From: RYN-122 sp963761655
GTDB lineage: Bacteria; Actinomycetota; Actinomycetes; Mycobacteriales; SCTD01
Assembly: GCA_963761655.1 (NCBI GenBank)
Contig: CAVXHI010000002.1
Coordinates: forward strand, 930,001-994,000
Direction: 5' to 3'
DNA length: 64,000 bases
In this document: piece by piece, positions 48,751 through 55,863 of the stretch
Position numbering within the stretch: the stretch's first letter is position 1
Layout: every line of letters starts with the position of its first letter
Translations under genes and position numbers: made by a program
The notes under the pieces: model-generated
What the model was told of the DNA's origin: nothing
The model's input: only the letters and a program-made list of their open reading frames with translations
Databases searched by the model: none

Positions 48751-49575
48751 CCGCAGAGCCGGTCCGCCAGCGCGCCGAGGACCTGCCCGAGAGGGGCGTC
48801 GACCCGGAGCGAGGCCTGGGCGTCACCTCGGGTCGCCCCCTGGTTCACGACCGCGACGGGCAGCCCGAGCTTCGCCGCCCGCAGGACGAACCGGTAGCCG
48901 GACATCACCGTCAGGCTGCTCCCGAGCACGAGCAGCGCCCGGGAGGACTCCACGAGGGCGAAGCAGTGCTGCACGCGGTCCTTCGGCACGGTCTCGCCGA
49001 AGAAGACGACGTCGGGCTTGAGCACTCCCCCGCAGACCTCGCAGGGCACGACGGTGAAAGCGTCGAGGTCGGCGTCGGGCAGGGCGACGTCGCCGTCGGG
49101 GTGGACGGCCAGCACCTCGGCGGTCCAGCCGGCGTTGGCCTGCTCGAGCCGCTCGGCGAGGCGGGTGCGCGGGCTGAGCAGGCGGCAGTCGAGGCACACG
49201 ACGGTGTCGAGCCGGCCGTGCAGGTCGACGACGCCGACGGCACCGGCCGCCTGGTGCAGCCCGTCGACGTTCTGGGTGACGACGCCGTCGAGCAGCCCCT
49301 CGTGCTGCAGGCGGGCGACCGCGGTGTGGCCGGCGTTGGGGCGGGCGTCGCCGATGGTGCGCCACCCCAGGTGCGACCGCGCCCAGTACCGGCGCCGGGC
49401 CAGGGGGTCGCCGGTGAACACCTGGTAGGTCATCGGGCTGCTCGGCCGGGCCGCGCCGGTGGGGCCGCGGTAGTCCGGGATGCCGCTCTCGGTGGACAGG
49501 CCGGCGCCGGACAGGACGACGACTCCCCCGGCGCCGACCAGGTCGGCGAGGGCGTCGAGGTCGGGCGTCGTCCAT
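48747..49575 (-). CDS. Sir2-family NAD-dependent protein deacylase, frameshift near the start
   Basis: Sirtuins remove acyl groups from lysines using NAD. The body has the NAD-binding LSGAGLSTESGIPDYRGPTG, the catalytic His in VTQNVDGLHQAAG, and four zinc cysteines (CLDC, CEVC) with KPDVVFFGETVP. The frame carrying the NAD motif has no start codon before it meets a stop. The neighbouring frame has an ATG at 49575, with TAGCCT eight bases upstream, and it would join the body if one base near 49560 were removed. A single-base error there is the simplest reading. Confidence 0.85.
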
Positions 49576-49583
49576 CGGGGTCG

Positions 49584-49589
49584 AGGCTA
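49584..49589 (-). promoter_or_regulatory. putative leaderless -10 (TAGCCT)
   Basis: Minus-strand TAGCCT lies eight bases before the ATG at 49575, supporting that ATG as the sirtuin start. Confidence 0.4.
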
Positions 49590-49629
49590 GGGCCCCGGGG
49601 CGGTCCCCCGCCCGGCAGTCGCAGGCCGG

Positions 49630-50759
49630 TCAGCGGGCGGGTACGGCCAGGGCGACGATGGCGATGTCGTCGCGCGGGCTGTCGTCCTGGAAGTCCAGCA
49701 CGGCGCGCAGGAGTGCGTCGACGAGGCCGGAGGGGCCGCCGAGGTGCTCCTCGACCACGGCGGCGATCCGGTGCTCGCCGAAGAACTCGCGGTCCCGTCG
49801 CGCCTCGTCGACCCCGTCGGTGCACAGCACCAGCAGCTGTCCCGGCTCCAGGACGAGCTCGCTGTCGTGGAACTCCGGCTCGTCGAGGGCCCCGACGAGC
49901 GACCCGGGGGTGCCGACCTCCACCGGGGGCCCGCCGGGTCCGCTCAGGAGCGGGAGGCCGTGCCCTCCGACGGCGAACCGGCAGCTCCAGCCGCCGGGCA
50001 CGGGGCGGAGGCGGAGCACGACCGCCGTGCAGAAGTGCTCGGTGTCGGCAGCCCGCAGGCCGTCGTCGAGCCCGCGCAGGGCCTGGGCCGGGGACGGGTC
50101 GCGCACGCTCCAGGCCCGCAGGACGAAGCGGGCCAGGGCGGTGACCGCGGCGGCGGTCACGCCCTTGCCCGAGACGTCGCCGAGGACGACGGCCCACTCG
50201 CCGTCCGCGAGCTCGAACACGTCGTAGAAGTCGCCGCCCACCTCGTTGCCGCGTCCGGCCGGACGGTAGGCGGCCGCCAGGTCGAGCCCGGGGACCGTCG
50301 GCAGCGCCGGCGGCAGCAGGGTCTGCTGGAGAGCGGTCGCCATGGCGCTCGCCCGGGCCTCGGACTCCTCGGCCAGGCGCTTCGTCCGCAGGAGCTCCTT
50401 CTCGTACGCGGCGCGTCCCGCAGCACGGAAGACCGCGAGCAGCAGCGAGCCGTCGCCGTCCCGCAGCGCGGCCAGCACCGGGGCCGCCGGGCGTTGACGA
50501 GGGTGAGGGCGACGCCCTCCGCCGTGTCCTGCAGCTGCAGCAGCTGGTGGACGTAGGTCTCGAAGTAGATCCGGCTGCCGCCGGACAGCAGGGAGGTGAA
50601 GCGCCGCGCGCCGACGAGCTCCGGGAGCGGGACACCGCTCATCAGGGCCGTCTCGGCGTTGGCGCTCGTGATCACGCCGCGCCGGTCGGTGACCAGCAGC
50701 CCGCACGGGAAGGCGGCGAGCAGCTCCGCGACCTCCCCGGCGTCGACCGGGGGCGTCAC
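49630..50759 (-). CDS. PAS-PP2C (SpoIIE-type) phosphatase, RsbP-like, frameshifted
   Basis: Residues about 8-110 form a PAS sensor (AAFPCGLLVTDRRGVITSANAET). A coiled linker follows (EKELLRTKRLAEESEARASAMATALQQTLLPPALP), then a SpoIIE/RsbU-type PP2C phosphatase with the metal motifs GGDFYDVFEL, LGDVSGKG and CTDGVDEARR. This is the domain order of B. subtilis RsbP, and the gene follows an RsbQ homologue by GTGA overlap. The frame breaks near base 50489, at the end of the PAS domain (ALTLVNARR). The rest continues in the next frame from APVLAALRDG, so one base is probably missing. Confidence 0.85.
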
Positions 50760-51553
50760 CCGCGCAGGAACGCGCTGATCGCGGCCGTCGTCTCCTGCGG
50801 GGCGCTGAGGTTCGGGCAGTGCCCGGTGGCCTCGAGCACCCGCAGGACGCTCCCCCGGATCGCCGCGTGCACGTACTCCCCGACCGCGAGGGGGGCCAGG
50901 GCGTCGTCGCTGCACTGCAGGACCAGCGTGGGGACGGCGACGAGCGGGAGCGACGCCCGGGCGTCGGTCAGGAACGTCACGCGGGCGAACTGGCGGGCGA
51001 TGTCGGGGTCGACCCGGCAGAAGCTGGCGGTGAGCTCCTCGGCCAGCTCCGGCCGGTCGGGCTGGCCCATGACCACCGGTGCGAGCGACCGCGACCAGCC
51101 CAGGTAGTTGTGCTCCATGGACTCGAGCAGCTCGTGGATGTCGGCCTCGGTGAAGCCGCCGACGTCGTCGCCGTCGTCGATGGAGCGCGGGGACGGGGCC
51201 ACCAGCACCAGCGTGGCGATCCGCTCGGGCGCGGCGATGGAGGCCAGGATGCCCATGCCGCAGGCCACCGAGTGCCCGACGTAGACCGCGTCCCGGACGT
51301 CGAGCTCGTCCAGGACGGCGACGACGTCGTCGGCGTAGCCCTGGATCGAGGCGCGGCGCTCGACGTCGTAGGCGGCCAGGTCCGAGCCGCCGGCCCCGAC
51401 GTGGTCGAACGTGATCACGCGGAACTCGTCCTCGAACGCCGGAGCCACGTGCCGCCACATGTGCTGGTCGCAGCCGAACCCGTGCGCGAAGACCAGCGTC
51501 GGGGCACCCGGGCGCCCGGAGACGTGGACGTAGTTCGTGCGGACGGCCGACAC
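50756..51553 (-). CDS. rsbQ: RsbQ-like alpha/beta hydrolase
   Basis: This 265-residue alpha/beta hydrolase closely follows B. subtilis RsbQ. Shared features are FAHGFGCDQHMWRHVAPAFEDEF, VLVAPSPR, MEHNYLGW, the QPDRPELAEEL block and SFCRVDPDIARQFA. The triad is S95 (GHSVA), an Asp in CSDDALAP and H245 (TGHCP). RsbQ is needed with the phosphatase RsbP to sense energy stress through a small molecule. The neighbouring PAS-PP2C gene completes the pair. CACCCT lies six bases before the GTG. Confidence 0.92.
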   Translation of the reverse strand: MSAVRTNYVHVSGRPGAPTLVFAHGFGCDQHMWRHVAPAFEDEFRVITFDHVGAGGSDLAAYDVERRASIQGYADDVVAVLDELDVRDAVYVGHSVACGMGILASIAAPERIATLVLVAPSPRSIDDGDDVGGFTEADIHELLESMEHNYLGWSRSLAPVVMGQPDRPELAEELTASFCRVDPDIARQFARVTFLTDARASLPLVAVPTLVLQCSDDALAPLAVGEYVHAAIRGSVLRVLEATGHCPNLSAPQETTAAISAFLRG

Positions 51554-51618
51554 GGTCGAAGGGTGAGGGCTGCGCGAGCAGGAGGGAGGCGACGCGTCGC
51601 GGACCGGACCCCGGGGCC

Positions 51619-52101
51619 TCAGCCGTCCCGGGCCGGCAGCCTGTCCCCGGGCGGCACGAGGCCCACCAGCAGCCGGTCGGCGAGCCGGCCCAGGAGGCGC
51701 ACCTCGTCCGGGGTCAGGGGGTCGAGCACGAGCCGGCGCACCTCGGCGACGTGCCCCGGAGCGGTCCGCTCGAGCACGCCGCGGCCCGCGTCCGTCAGGG
51801 ACGCGACCTGCCCGCGCCGGTCCTGCGGGTCGGGCAGGCGGCGCACCCACCCGCGGTCCTCGAGGCTGCTGACCGCGTGGCTGAGGCGGGACGGGCTGGT
51901 CGCGCTGTACCGGGCGAGCTCGCTCATGCGCACGCCCTCGGGCCGGGCGCTGAGCAGGGCGAGCACCTGGTAGTAGACGTGCCCGATGCCGGCGTCGTCG
52001 CGCAGCTGCTTGTCCAGCGCCTGCGGCAGGAGGCTGACCAGCTGCACGAGGGACAGCCAGGTCCGCATCTCGTCGTCGTCGAGCCAGCGGGGGGCGGTCA
52101 T
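51619..52101 (-). CDS. MarR family transcriptional regulator
   Basis: This 160-residue winged-helix regulator has the typical MarR layout: LPQALDKQLRDDAGIGHVYYQVLALLSA, then the recognition region RMSELARYSATSPSRLSHAVSSLEDRGWVRR and the wing DPQDRRGQVASLTDAGR. It overlaps the dioxygenase gene by ATGA and so is the second gene of that operon. It probably controls the operon through the palindrome at 52988. Confidence 0.93.
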   Translation of the reverse strand: MTAPRWLDDDEMRTWLSLVQLVSLLPQALDKQLRDDAGIGHVYYQVLALLSARPEGVRMSELARYSATSPSRLSHAVSSLEDRGWVRRLPDPQDRRGQVASLTDAGRGVLERTAPGHVAEVRRLVLDPLTPDEVRLLGRLADRLLVGLVPPGDRLPARDG

Positions 52102-52976
52102 GCCGCGGCGAACGACCGCTTGGCCAGGCCGAGGGCGAACCCGTCGACGGCGGTCGTGACGGGGGCGGTCGGGTCCGCGGCGGCGCCGAGCGTGACGAAC
52201 AGCGGGGTGAAGTGCTCGACGGTCGGGTGCGCGTAGGGCATGCCGGGGGCGCGGGTGCGGAAGTGCTGGAGCTCGTCGACGTCACCGCGGGACAGCGCGT
52301 CCTCGGCCCACAGGTCGAACTCGGCGCTCCAGCCGGGGACGCGCCCGAGGTCGGACCAGTCCAGGTACGGCAGGCCGTGGGTCATGAAGCCGGAGCCGAC
52401 GACGAGGACGCCCTGCTCGCGCAGCTCGCGCAGTCGCGCCCCGAGGGCGAGCAGCCGGGTGCTGTCCTGGGTCGGGAGGCTCATCTGCAGCACCGGCACG
52501 TCCGCCTCCGGGTACATCACCTTCAGCGGCACCCACGCCCCGTGGTCCAGCCCCCGGGTCGCGTGCTGGTGGACGGTCTCGCCGTCGGGCAGCAGCGCGC
52601 GCACGGTCCGGGCGAGCCCGGTCGCGTCGGGGGTGTCGTAGCGCATCCGGGAGTAGAGGGGGTCGAAGCCGCTGAAGTCGTAGACCAGCTCCGGGCGCTC
52701 CAGCGCCGACAGCGACAGCGGCGCCTCCTCCCAGTGCGCCGACACCACGAGCACGGCCCGGGGCCGCGGCAGGGACCGGGCCCAGTCGTGGAGCTCGGTC
52801 ATCCACGCGGTCATCTCGAACAGCATCGGTGCGCCGTGGCTGACGTACAGGCTCGGGAGCGGGCCGTCGGCCGGCGTCCAGGGCTGCGACGGGCCGAGCG
52901 CGGCGGCACGGGCCAGGTGCGCCCGGAACGGGTGGGCCGCGGGGACCCGTGTGTCAGCAGTGGCGGTCGTCGTCAT
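52098..52976 (-). CDS. extradiol ring-cleavage dioxygenase (LigB / DODA type)
   Basis: This 292-residue enzyme of the class III extradiol dioxygenase family resembles bacterial YgiD and plant 4,5-DOPA dioxygenase. The metal-site histidines are in LYVSHGAPML, VVSAHWEEA and GSGFMTHGLPYLDW, and GLDHGAWVPLKVMYPEADVPVLQMSLP is the family core. It would open catechol-type rings using non-haem metal and oxygen. It is the first gene of an operon with MarR and divergent from lrgAB. Confidence 0.92.
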   Translation of the reverse strand: MTTTATADTRVPAAHPFRAHLARAAALGPSQPWTPADGPLPSLYVSHGAPMLFEMTAWMTELHDWARSLPRPRAVLVVSAHWEEAPLSLSALERPELVYDFSGFDPLYSRMRYDTPDATGLARTVRALLPDGETVHQHATRGLDHGAWVPLKVMYPEADVPVLQMSLPTQDSTRLLALGARLRELREQGVLVVGSGFMTHGLPYLDWSDLGRVPGWSAEFDLWAEDALSRGDVDELQHFRTRAPGMPYAHPTVEHFTPLFVTLGAAADPTAPVTTAVDGFALGLAKRSFAAA

Positions 52977-52987
52977 GTGCTCTCCAG

Positions 52988-53007
52988 GTCGTTGAACTCT
53001 CAACGAC
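52988..53007. promoter_or_regulatory. 20-bp perfect palindrome, probable MarR operator
   Basis: GTCGTTGA and TCAACGAC are perfect arms around ACTC, giving a TTGAGAGTTCAA core on the minus strand. This form is common for MarR-family sites. It lies 12 bases before the dioxygenase start in the 76-base gap shared with lrgA. Confidence 0.72.
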
Positions 53008-53052
53008 AAGGTACGTGAAGTGTCAAGCACCGGCTCTGGTCGACCCTGCAGG

Positions 53053-53397
53053 GTGCCCTCCCTGCCCGGACTGCTCGACCTGCTCCTGTGCTGGGCGGCC
53101 GGCGAGGTCCTGTCCGACCTGCTGGACCTCCCGCTGCCTGGACCCGTCGTCGGCCTGGTGCTGCTGCTCGGCCTGCTGTCCCTGCAGGGCGGCGAGCCGC
53201 GCAGCGGGCCGGTCGCGGACGTCCTGCTCCGGCACCTGGGTCTGCTGTTCGTCCCGGCCGGGGCCGGCGTCGTCACGTACCTGTCCCTGCTGCGCGACGA
53301 GGCGCTGCCCGTCGTGGCCGGGCTGCTCGTGCCCCTGGTCGCCGGGCTGGCCGGCACCGGCCTCGTCGTCGAGCACCTGCTCCGGCGGCGGTCGTGA
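53053..53397 (+). CDS. lrgA: LrgA/CidA-family holin-like protein
   Basis: This 114-residue membrane protein has four helices and the family motif LDLPLPGPVVGLVLLLGLL. LrgA/CidA proteins act with LrgB/CidB at the membrane in control of murein hydrolase activity or pyruvate transport. GTG 53053 gives the standard N-terminus (PSLPGLLDLLLCWAAGE); a GTG at 53020 is possible but adds an odd leader. lrgB follows after a set of short tandem repeats. Confidence 0.88.
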   Translation: MPSLPGLLDLLLCWAAGEVLSDLLDLPLPGPVVGLVLLLGLLSLQGGEPRSGPVADVLLRHLGLLFVPAGAGVVTYLSLLRDEALPVVAGLLVPLVAGLAGTGLVVEHLLRRRS

Positions 53398-53441
53398 GCC
53401 GGCGGTCGTGAGCAGGCAGTCGTGAGCAGGCGGTCGTGAGC
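53386..53441 (+). repeat. four 14-bp tandem repeats across the lrgA stop and lrgB start
   Basis: CGGCGGTCGTGAGC occurs twice perfectly, then as AGGCAGTCGTGAGC and AGGCGGTCGTGAGC, end to end. Each unit contains a TGA and a GTGAGC. The first holds the lrgA stop and the last holds the lrgB start codon. The 14-base unit is not a multiple of three, so gain or loss of copies would move the start relative to the stop. Confidence 0.9.
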
Positions 53442-54113
53442 ACCGCCCTGGCGCTCGCCGGCACCGTCCTGGCCTACCGCCTGGCCCTCCTGCTGGCCGA
53501 CCGGTACGGCCGCCCCGCCCTGCTCAACCCCGTGCTGCTCGCCGTCGCCCTCGTGGGCGGGACCCTGCTGCTGACCGGCACCTCCTACGACGACTACTTC
53601 GCCGCGGCCCAGCCCCTGCACGTGCTGCTCGGTCCCGCCACCGTCGCCCTCGCCGTCCCCCTGCACCGGCAGCGGGCCCGCGTCCGGGCGGCCGCCCTGC
53701 CGCTGCTGGCGGGGCTCGTCGTCGGTGTGACCGGCGCCGTCGGCAGCGCCCTGGTCGTGCCCCGGCTGCTCGGCGCCCCGGAGGTGCTGGTGCTGTCGAT
53801 GGCGCCGAAGTCCGCGACCACGCCCGTCGCGATCGCCCTGTCCGACGACGCCGGCGGCTCCCCCGCCCTGACCGCCGCCCTGGTGATCCTCACCGGGATC
53901 GGCGTCGCCGTCGCCGGGCCGCGGCTGCTGGACCTGCTCCGGGTGCGCGACCCGGCCGCCCGCGGCTTCGCCCTGGGCATCGCCGGCCACGGCATCGCCA
54001 CGGCCCGGGCCCTGCAGGACGGCGAGCAGACCGGCGCCCTGGCCGGCCTCGGCATCGGGCTGGGCGCTCTCGGCACGAGCGTCGCCGTGCCGCTCCTGCT
54101 GCTCCTGCGGTGA
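53436..54113 (+). CDS. lrgB: LrgB/CidB-family membrane protein
   Basis: This 225-residue partner of LrgA has seven or so helices and the conserved blocks LLNPVLLAVALVGG, DYFAAAQPLHVLLGPATVALAVPL, LSMAPKSATTPVAIALS and GHGIATARALQ. The start GTG lies in the last of four 14-bp repeats, and no clear ribosome-binding site is seen apart from AGGCGG within the repeat. Confidence 0.92.
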   Translation: MSTALALAGTVLAYRLALLLADRYGRPALLNPVLLAVALVGGTLLLTGTSYDDYFAAAQPLHVLLGPATVALAVPLHRQRARVRAAALPLLAGLVVGVTGAVGSALVVPRLLGAPEVLVLSMAPKSATTPVAIALSDDAGGSPALTAALVILTGIGVAVAGPRLLDLLRVRDPAARGFALGIAGHGIATARALQDGEQTGALAGLGIGLGALGTSVAVPLLLLLR

Positions 54114-54178
54114 CCACCGCGCGGCGGGCCCCCGCCGGCTCCTGTCTACGGTGAGGCACCCCGCCCGAAGGAGTCCCC

Positions 54179-55273
54179 GTGGTCCGCGCCGCCGTCCTGT
54201 CCGAGCCCGGAGCGCCCCTGCGCCTCGCCGACCTCGTGCTGCCCGAGCCCGGTCCCGGCCAGGTGCGGGTCCGCCTGGCCGCGACCGGCGTCTGCCACAG
54301 CGACCTGTCGCTCGCCCGCGGCCGGCTCGCGCAGAAGACCCCCGCCGTCCTCGGGCACGAGACCGCCGGGACCGTCGAGGCGGTCGGGCTCGGCGTCACC
54401 TCGACGACGGTCGGCGCCCGGGTCGTCCTGTGCTGGGCACCGCCGTGCGGTGAGTGCTGGTTCTGCACGCAGGACGAGCCGTGGCTGTGCGAGCACTCCT
54501 CCGACGCCGCCTCCGCCCCGTACGGCACGGTCGACGGCGCCGACGCCTACCCCGGCCTGTCCACCGGCGGCTTCGCCGAGAGCACCGTCGTGTCGGCCCG
54601 CGCCTGCATCCCCGTCCCCGACGCCGTCCCGCTCGAGCACGCGGCCCTCGTCGGCTGCGCGGTCATGACCGGGGTCGGGGCGGTGCTCAACACCGCGCGC
54701 GTCAAGCCCGGCCAGAGCGTCCTCGTCGTCGGGCTCGGCGGGGTCGGGCTCTCGGTCGTGCAGGGCGCCCGGCTGGCCCGGGCCGGCGAGATCATCGTGG
54801 TCGACCGCTCCCCGGAGAAGCTCGAGCTGGCCCGCACGATGGGCGCCACCCAGGTGCTGGAGGCCGGCGGCGCGCTGAACAAGCAGGTGCGCCCCCTCAC
54901 GGGTGGCCGGGGGGCCGACCACGCCTTCGACTGCGTGGGCGTCGCCGACACCATCCGCGCGTCCTGGGGAGCCACCCGCCGCGGCGGCGTGACCACCGTC
55001 GTGGGCATCGGGCCGAAGGAGCAGCAGGTGTCCTTCAACCCGCTGGAGCTGTTCCACTTCGCCCGCACCCTGCAGGGCTGCGTCTACGGCTCGACCGACC
55101 CGTTCACCGACATCCCGAAGGTGCTCGCCCACGCGGCCGCCGGCGAGCTCGACCTCGGGGCCCTCATCACCAGCCGCATCGGCCTGGGCGACGTCGAGAC
55201 GGCGTTCACCGAGATGGAGGCCGGGACCGGCGCGCGCGCGGTGGTCGTCCTGGACGAGCAGGCCGCCCGCTAG
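54179..55273 (+). CDS. zinc-dependent alcohol dehydrogenase
   Basis: This is a 364-residue medium-chain alcohol dehydrogenase. The catalytic zinc region ATGVCHSDLSLARG and GHETAGTVEAVG are clear. The structural zinc lobe CGECWFCTQDEPWLCEH has the usual cysteines, and the NAD fold is VVGLGGVGLSVVQGA. The general layout is that of class III and NDMA-type actinobacterial enzymes, but it is distinct from the MscR at 17707. A AAGGAG site precedes GTG 54179. The alcohol is unknown. Confidence 0.92.
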   Translation: MVRAAVLSEPGAPLRLADLVLPEPGPGQVRVRLAATGVCHSDLSLARGRLAQKTPAVLGHETAGTVEAVGLGVTSTTVGARVVLCWAPPCGECWFCTQDEPWLCEHSSDAASAPYGTVDGADAYPGLSTGGFAESTVVSARACIPVPDAVPLEHAALVGCAVMTGVGAVLNTARVKPGQSVLVVGLGGVGLSVVQGARLARAGEIIVVDRSPEKLELARTMGATQVLEAGGALNKQVRPLTGGRGADHAFDCVGVADTIRASWGATRRGGVTTVVGIGPKEQQVSFNPLELFHFARTLQGCVYGSTDPFTDIPKVLAHAAAGELDLGALITSRIGLGDVETAFTEMEAGTGARAVVVLDEQAAR

Positions 55274-55303
55274 TCCGGCGGCTGGACGGGTAGGGCGGAC
55301 AGC

Positions 55304-55477
55304 ATGAGCGAGCAGACGAACAGCCACCCGGGCCTCGGCGCGGGCACCGACATCTCCGTCGAGACGCAGACCGAGCAGGAGGCCCCCGTGCCGGCCACGC
55401 TCGACCCCGAGCAGCGCCGCGACGACGACCTCGGCGCGGGCGACGGCGTCGACGTCCAGCCCGGCGGGGCCGGTTGA
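55304..55477 (+). CDS. small acidic disordered protein, 57 aa
   Basis: The ATG at 55304 opens a 57-residue frame rich in Glu, Asp, Gly and Thr (GTDISVETQTEQEAPVPATLD), with no hydrophobic core. Its stop overlaps the TTG start of the next gene in a TTGA. TAGGGC seven bases upstream resembles the leaderless hexamers. Confidence 0.6.
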   Translation: MSEQTNSHPGLGAGTDISVETQTEQEAPVPATLDPEQRRDDDLGAGDGVDVQPGGAG

Positions 55478-55863
55478 GCGACGCCGAGGAGCTCGACGCC
55501 GCCGTCCGGGCCCTGTTCGGCGAGCGCTGGGCCGCCACCGGCGTGCTCGACGACGTGCTCGTGGTGGCCGTCGTCGGAGCGACCGACGAGGACGTCGCCC
55601 GGCTGCAGGCCCTCGTCTCGGGGGCCGGCGTCCTGGACGTCCGGGCCTCCCGCGCGGACCTCGAGCGCTGGATGGACGAGGTCGAGCAGCAGCTGACCGG
55701 GACGGGCGAGCTCGCCGGCTTCCTGCAGATGGCTCCCGACGGCTTCCGCTCCCGGATCGCGCTGGTCGTGGACGCCCCCGTGCCGGAGCTCGAGGCCTGG
55801 GCGGAGCGGCACCTCCCGCCCGGGACCCTCGAGGTGACGACTCAGGCCGCCGGGGCCTCCTGA
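55474..55863 (+). CDS. hypothetical protein, 129 aa
   Basis: This is a soluble acidic alpha/beta protein beginning SDAEELDAAVRALFGERW. It has a repeated-looking layout of strands (VLVVAVVGATDEDVARLQ, IALVVDAPVPELEAW) and no known family. The TTG start is inferred from its TTGA overlap with the small acidic protein upstream. It converges on the ABC exporter, overlapping its end by 22 bases. Confidence 0.68.
   Translation: MSDAEELDAAVRALFGERWAATGVLDDVLVVAVVGATDEDVARLQALVSGAGVLDVRASRADLERWMDEVEQQLTGTGELAGFLQMAPDGFRSRIALVVDAPVPELEAWAERHLPPGTLEVTTQAAGAS

Noticed and set aside
54120..54138. GGCGGG-CCCGCC inverted repeat after lrgB as a terminator
   Set aside because: The arms are short and the loop is too small; it may be only GC-rich chance pairing.
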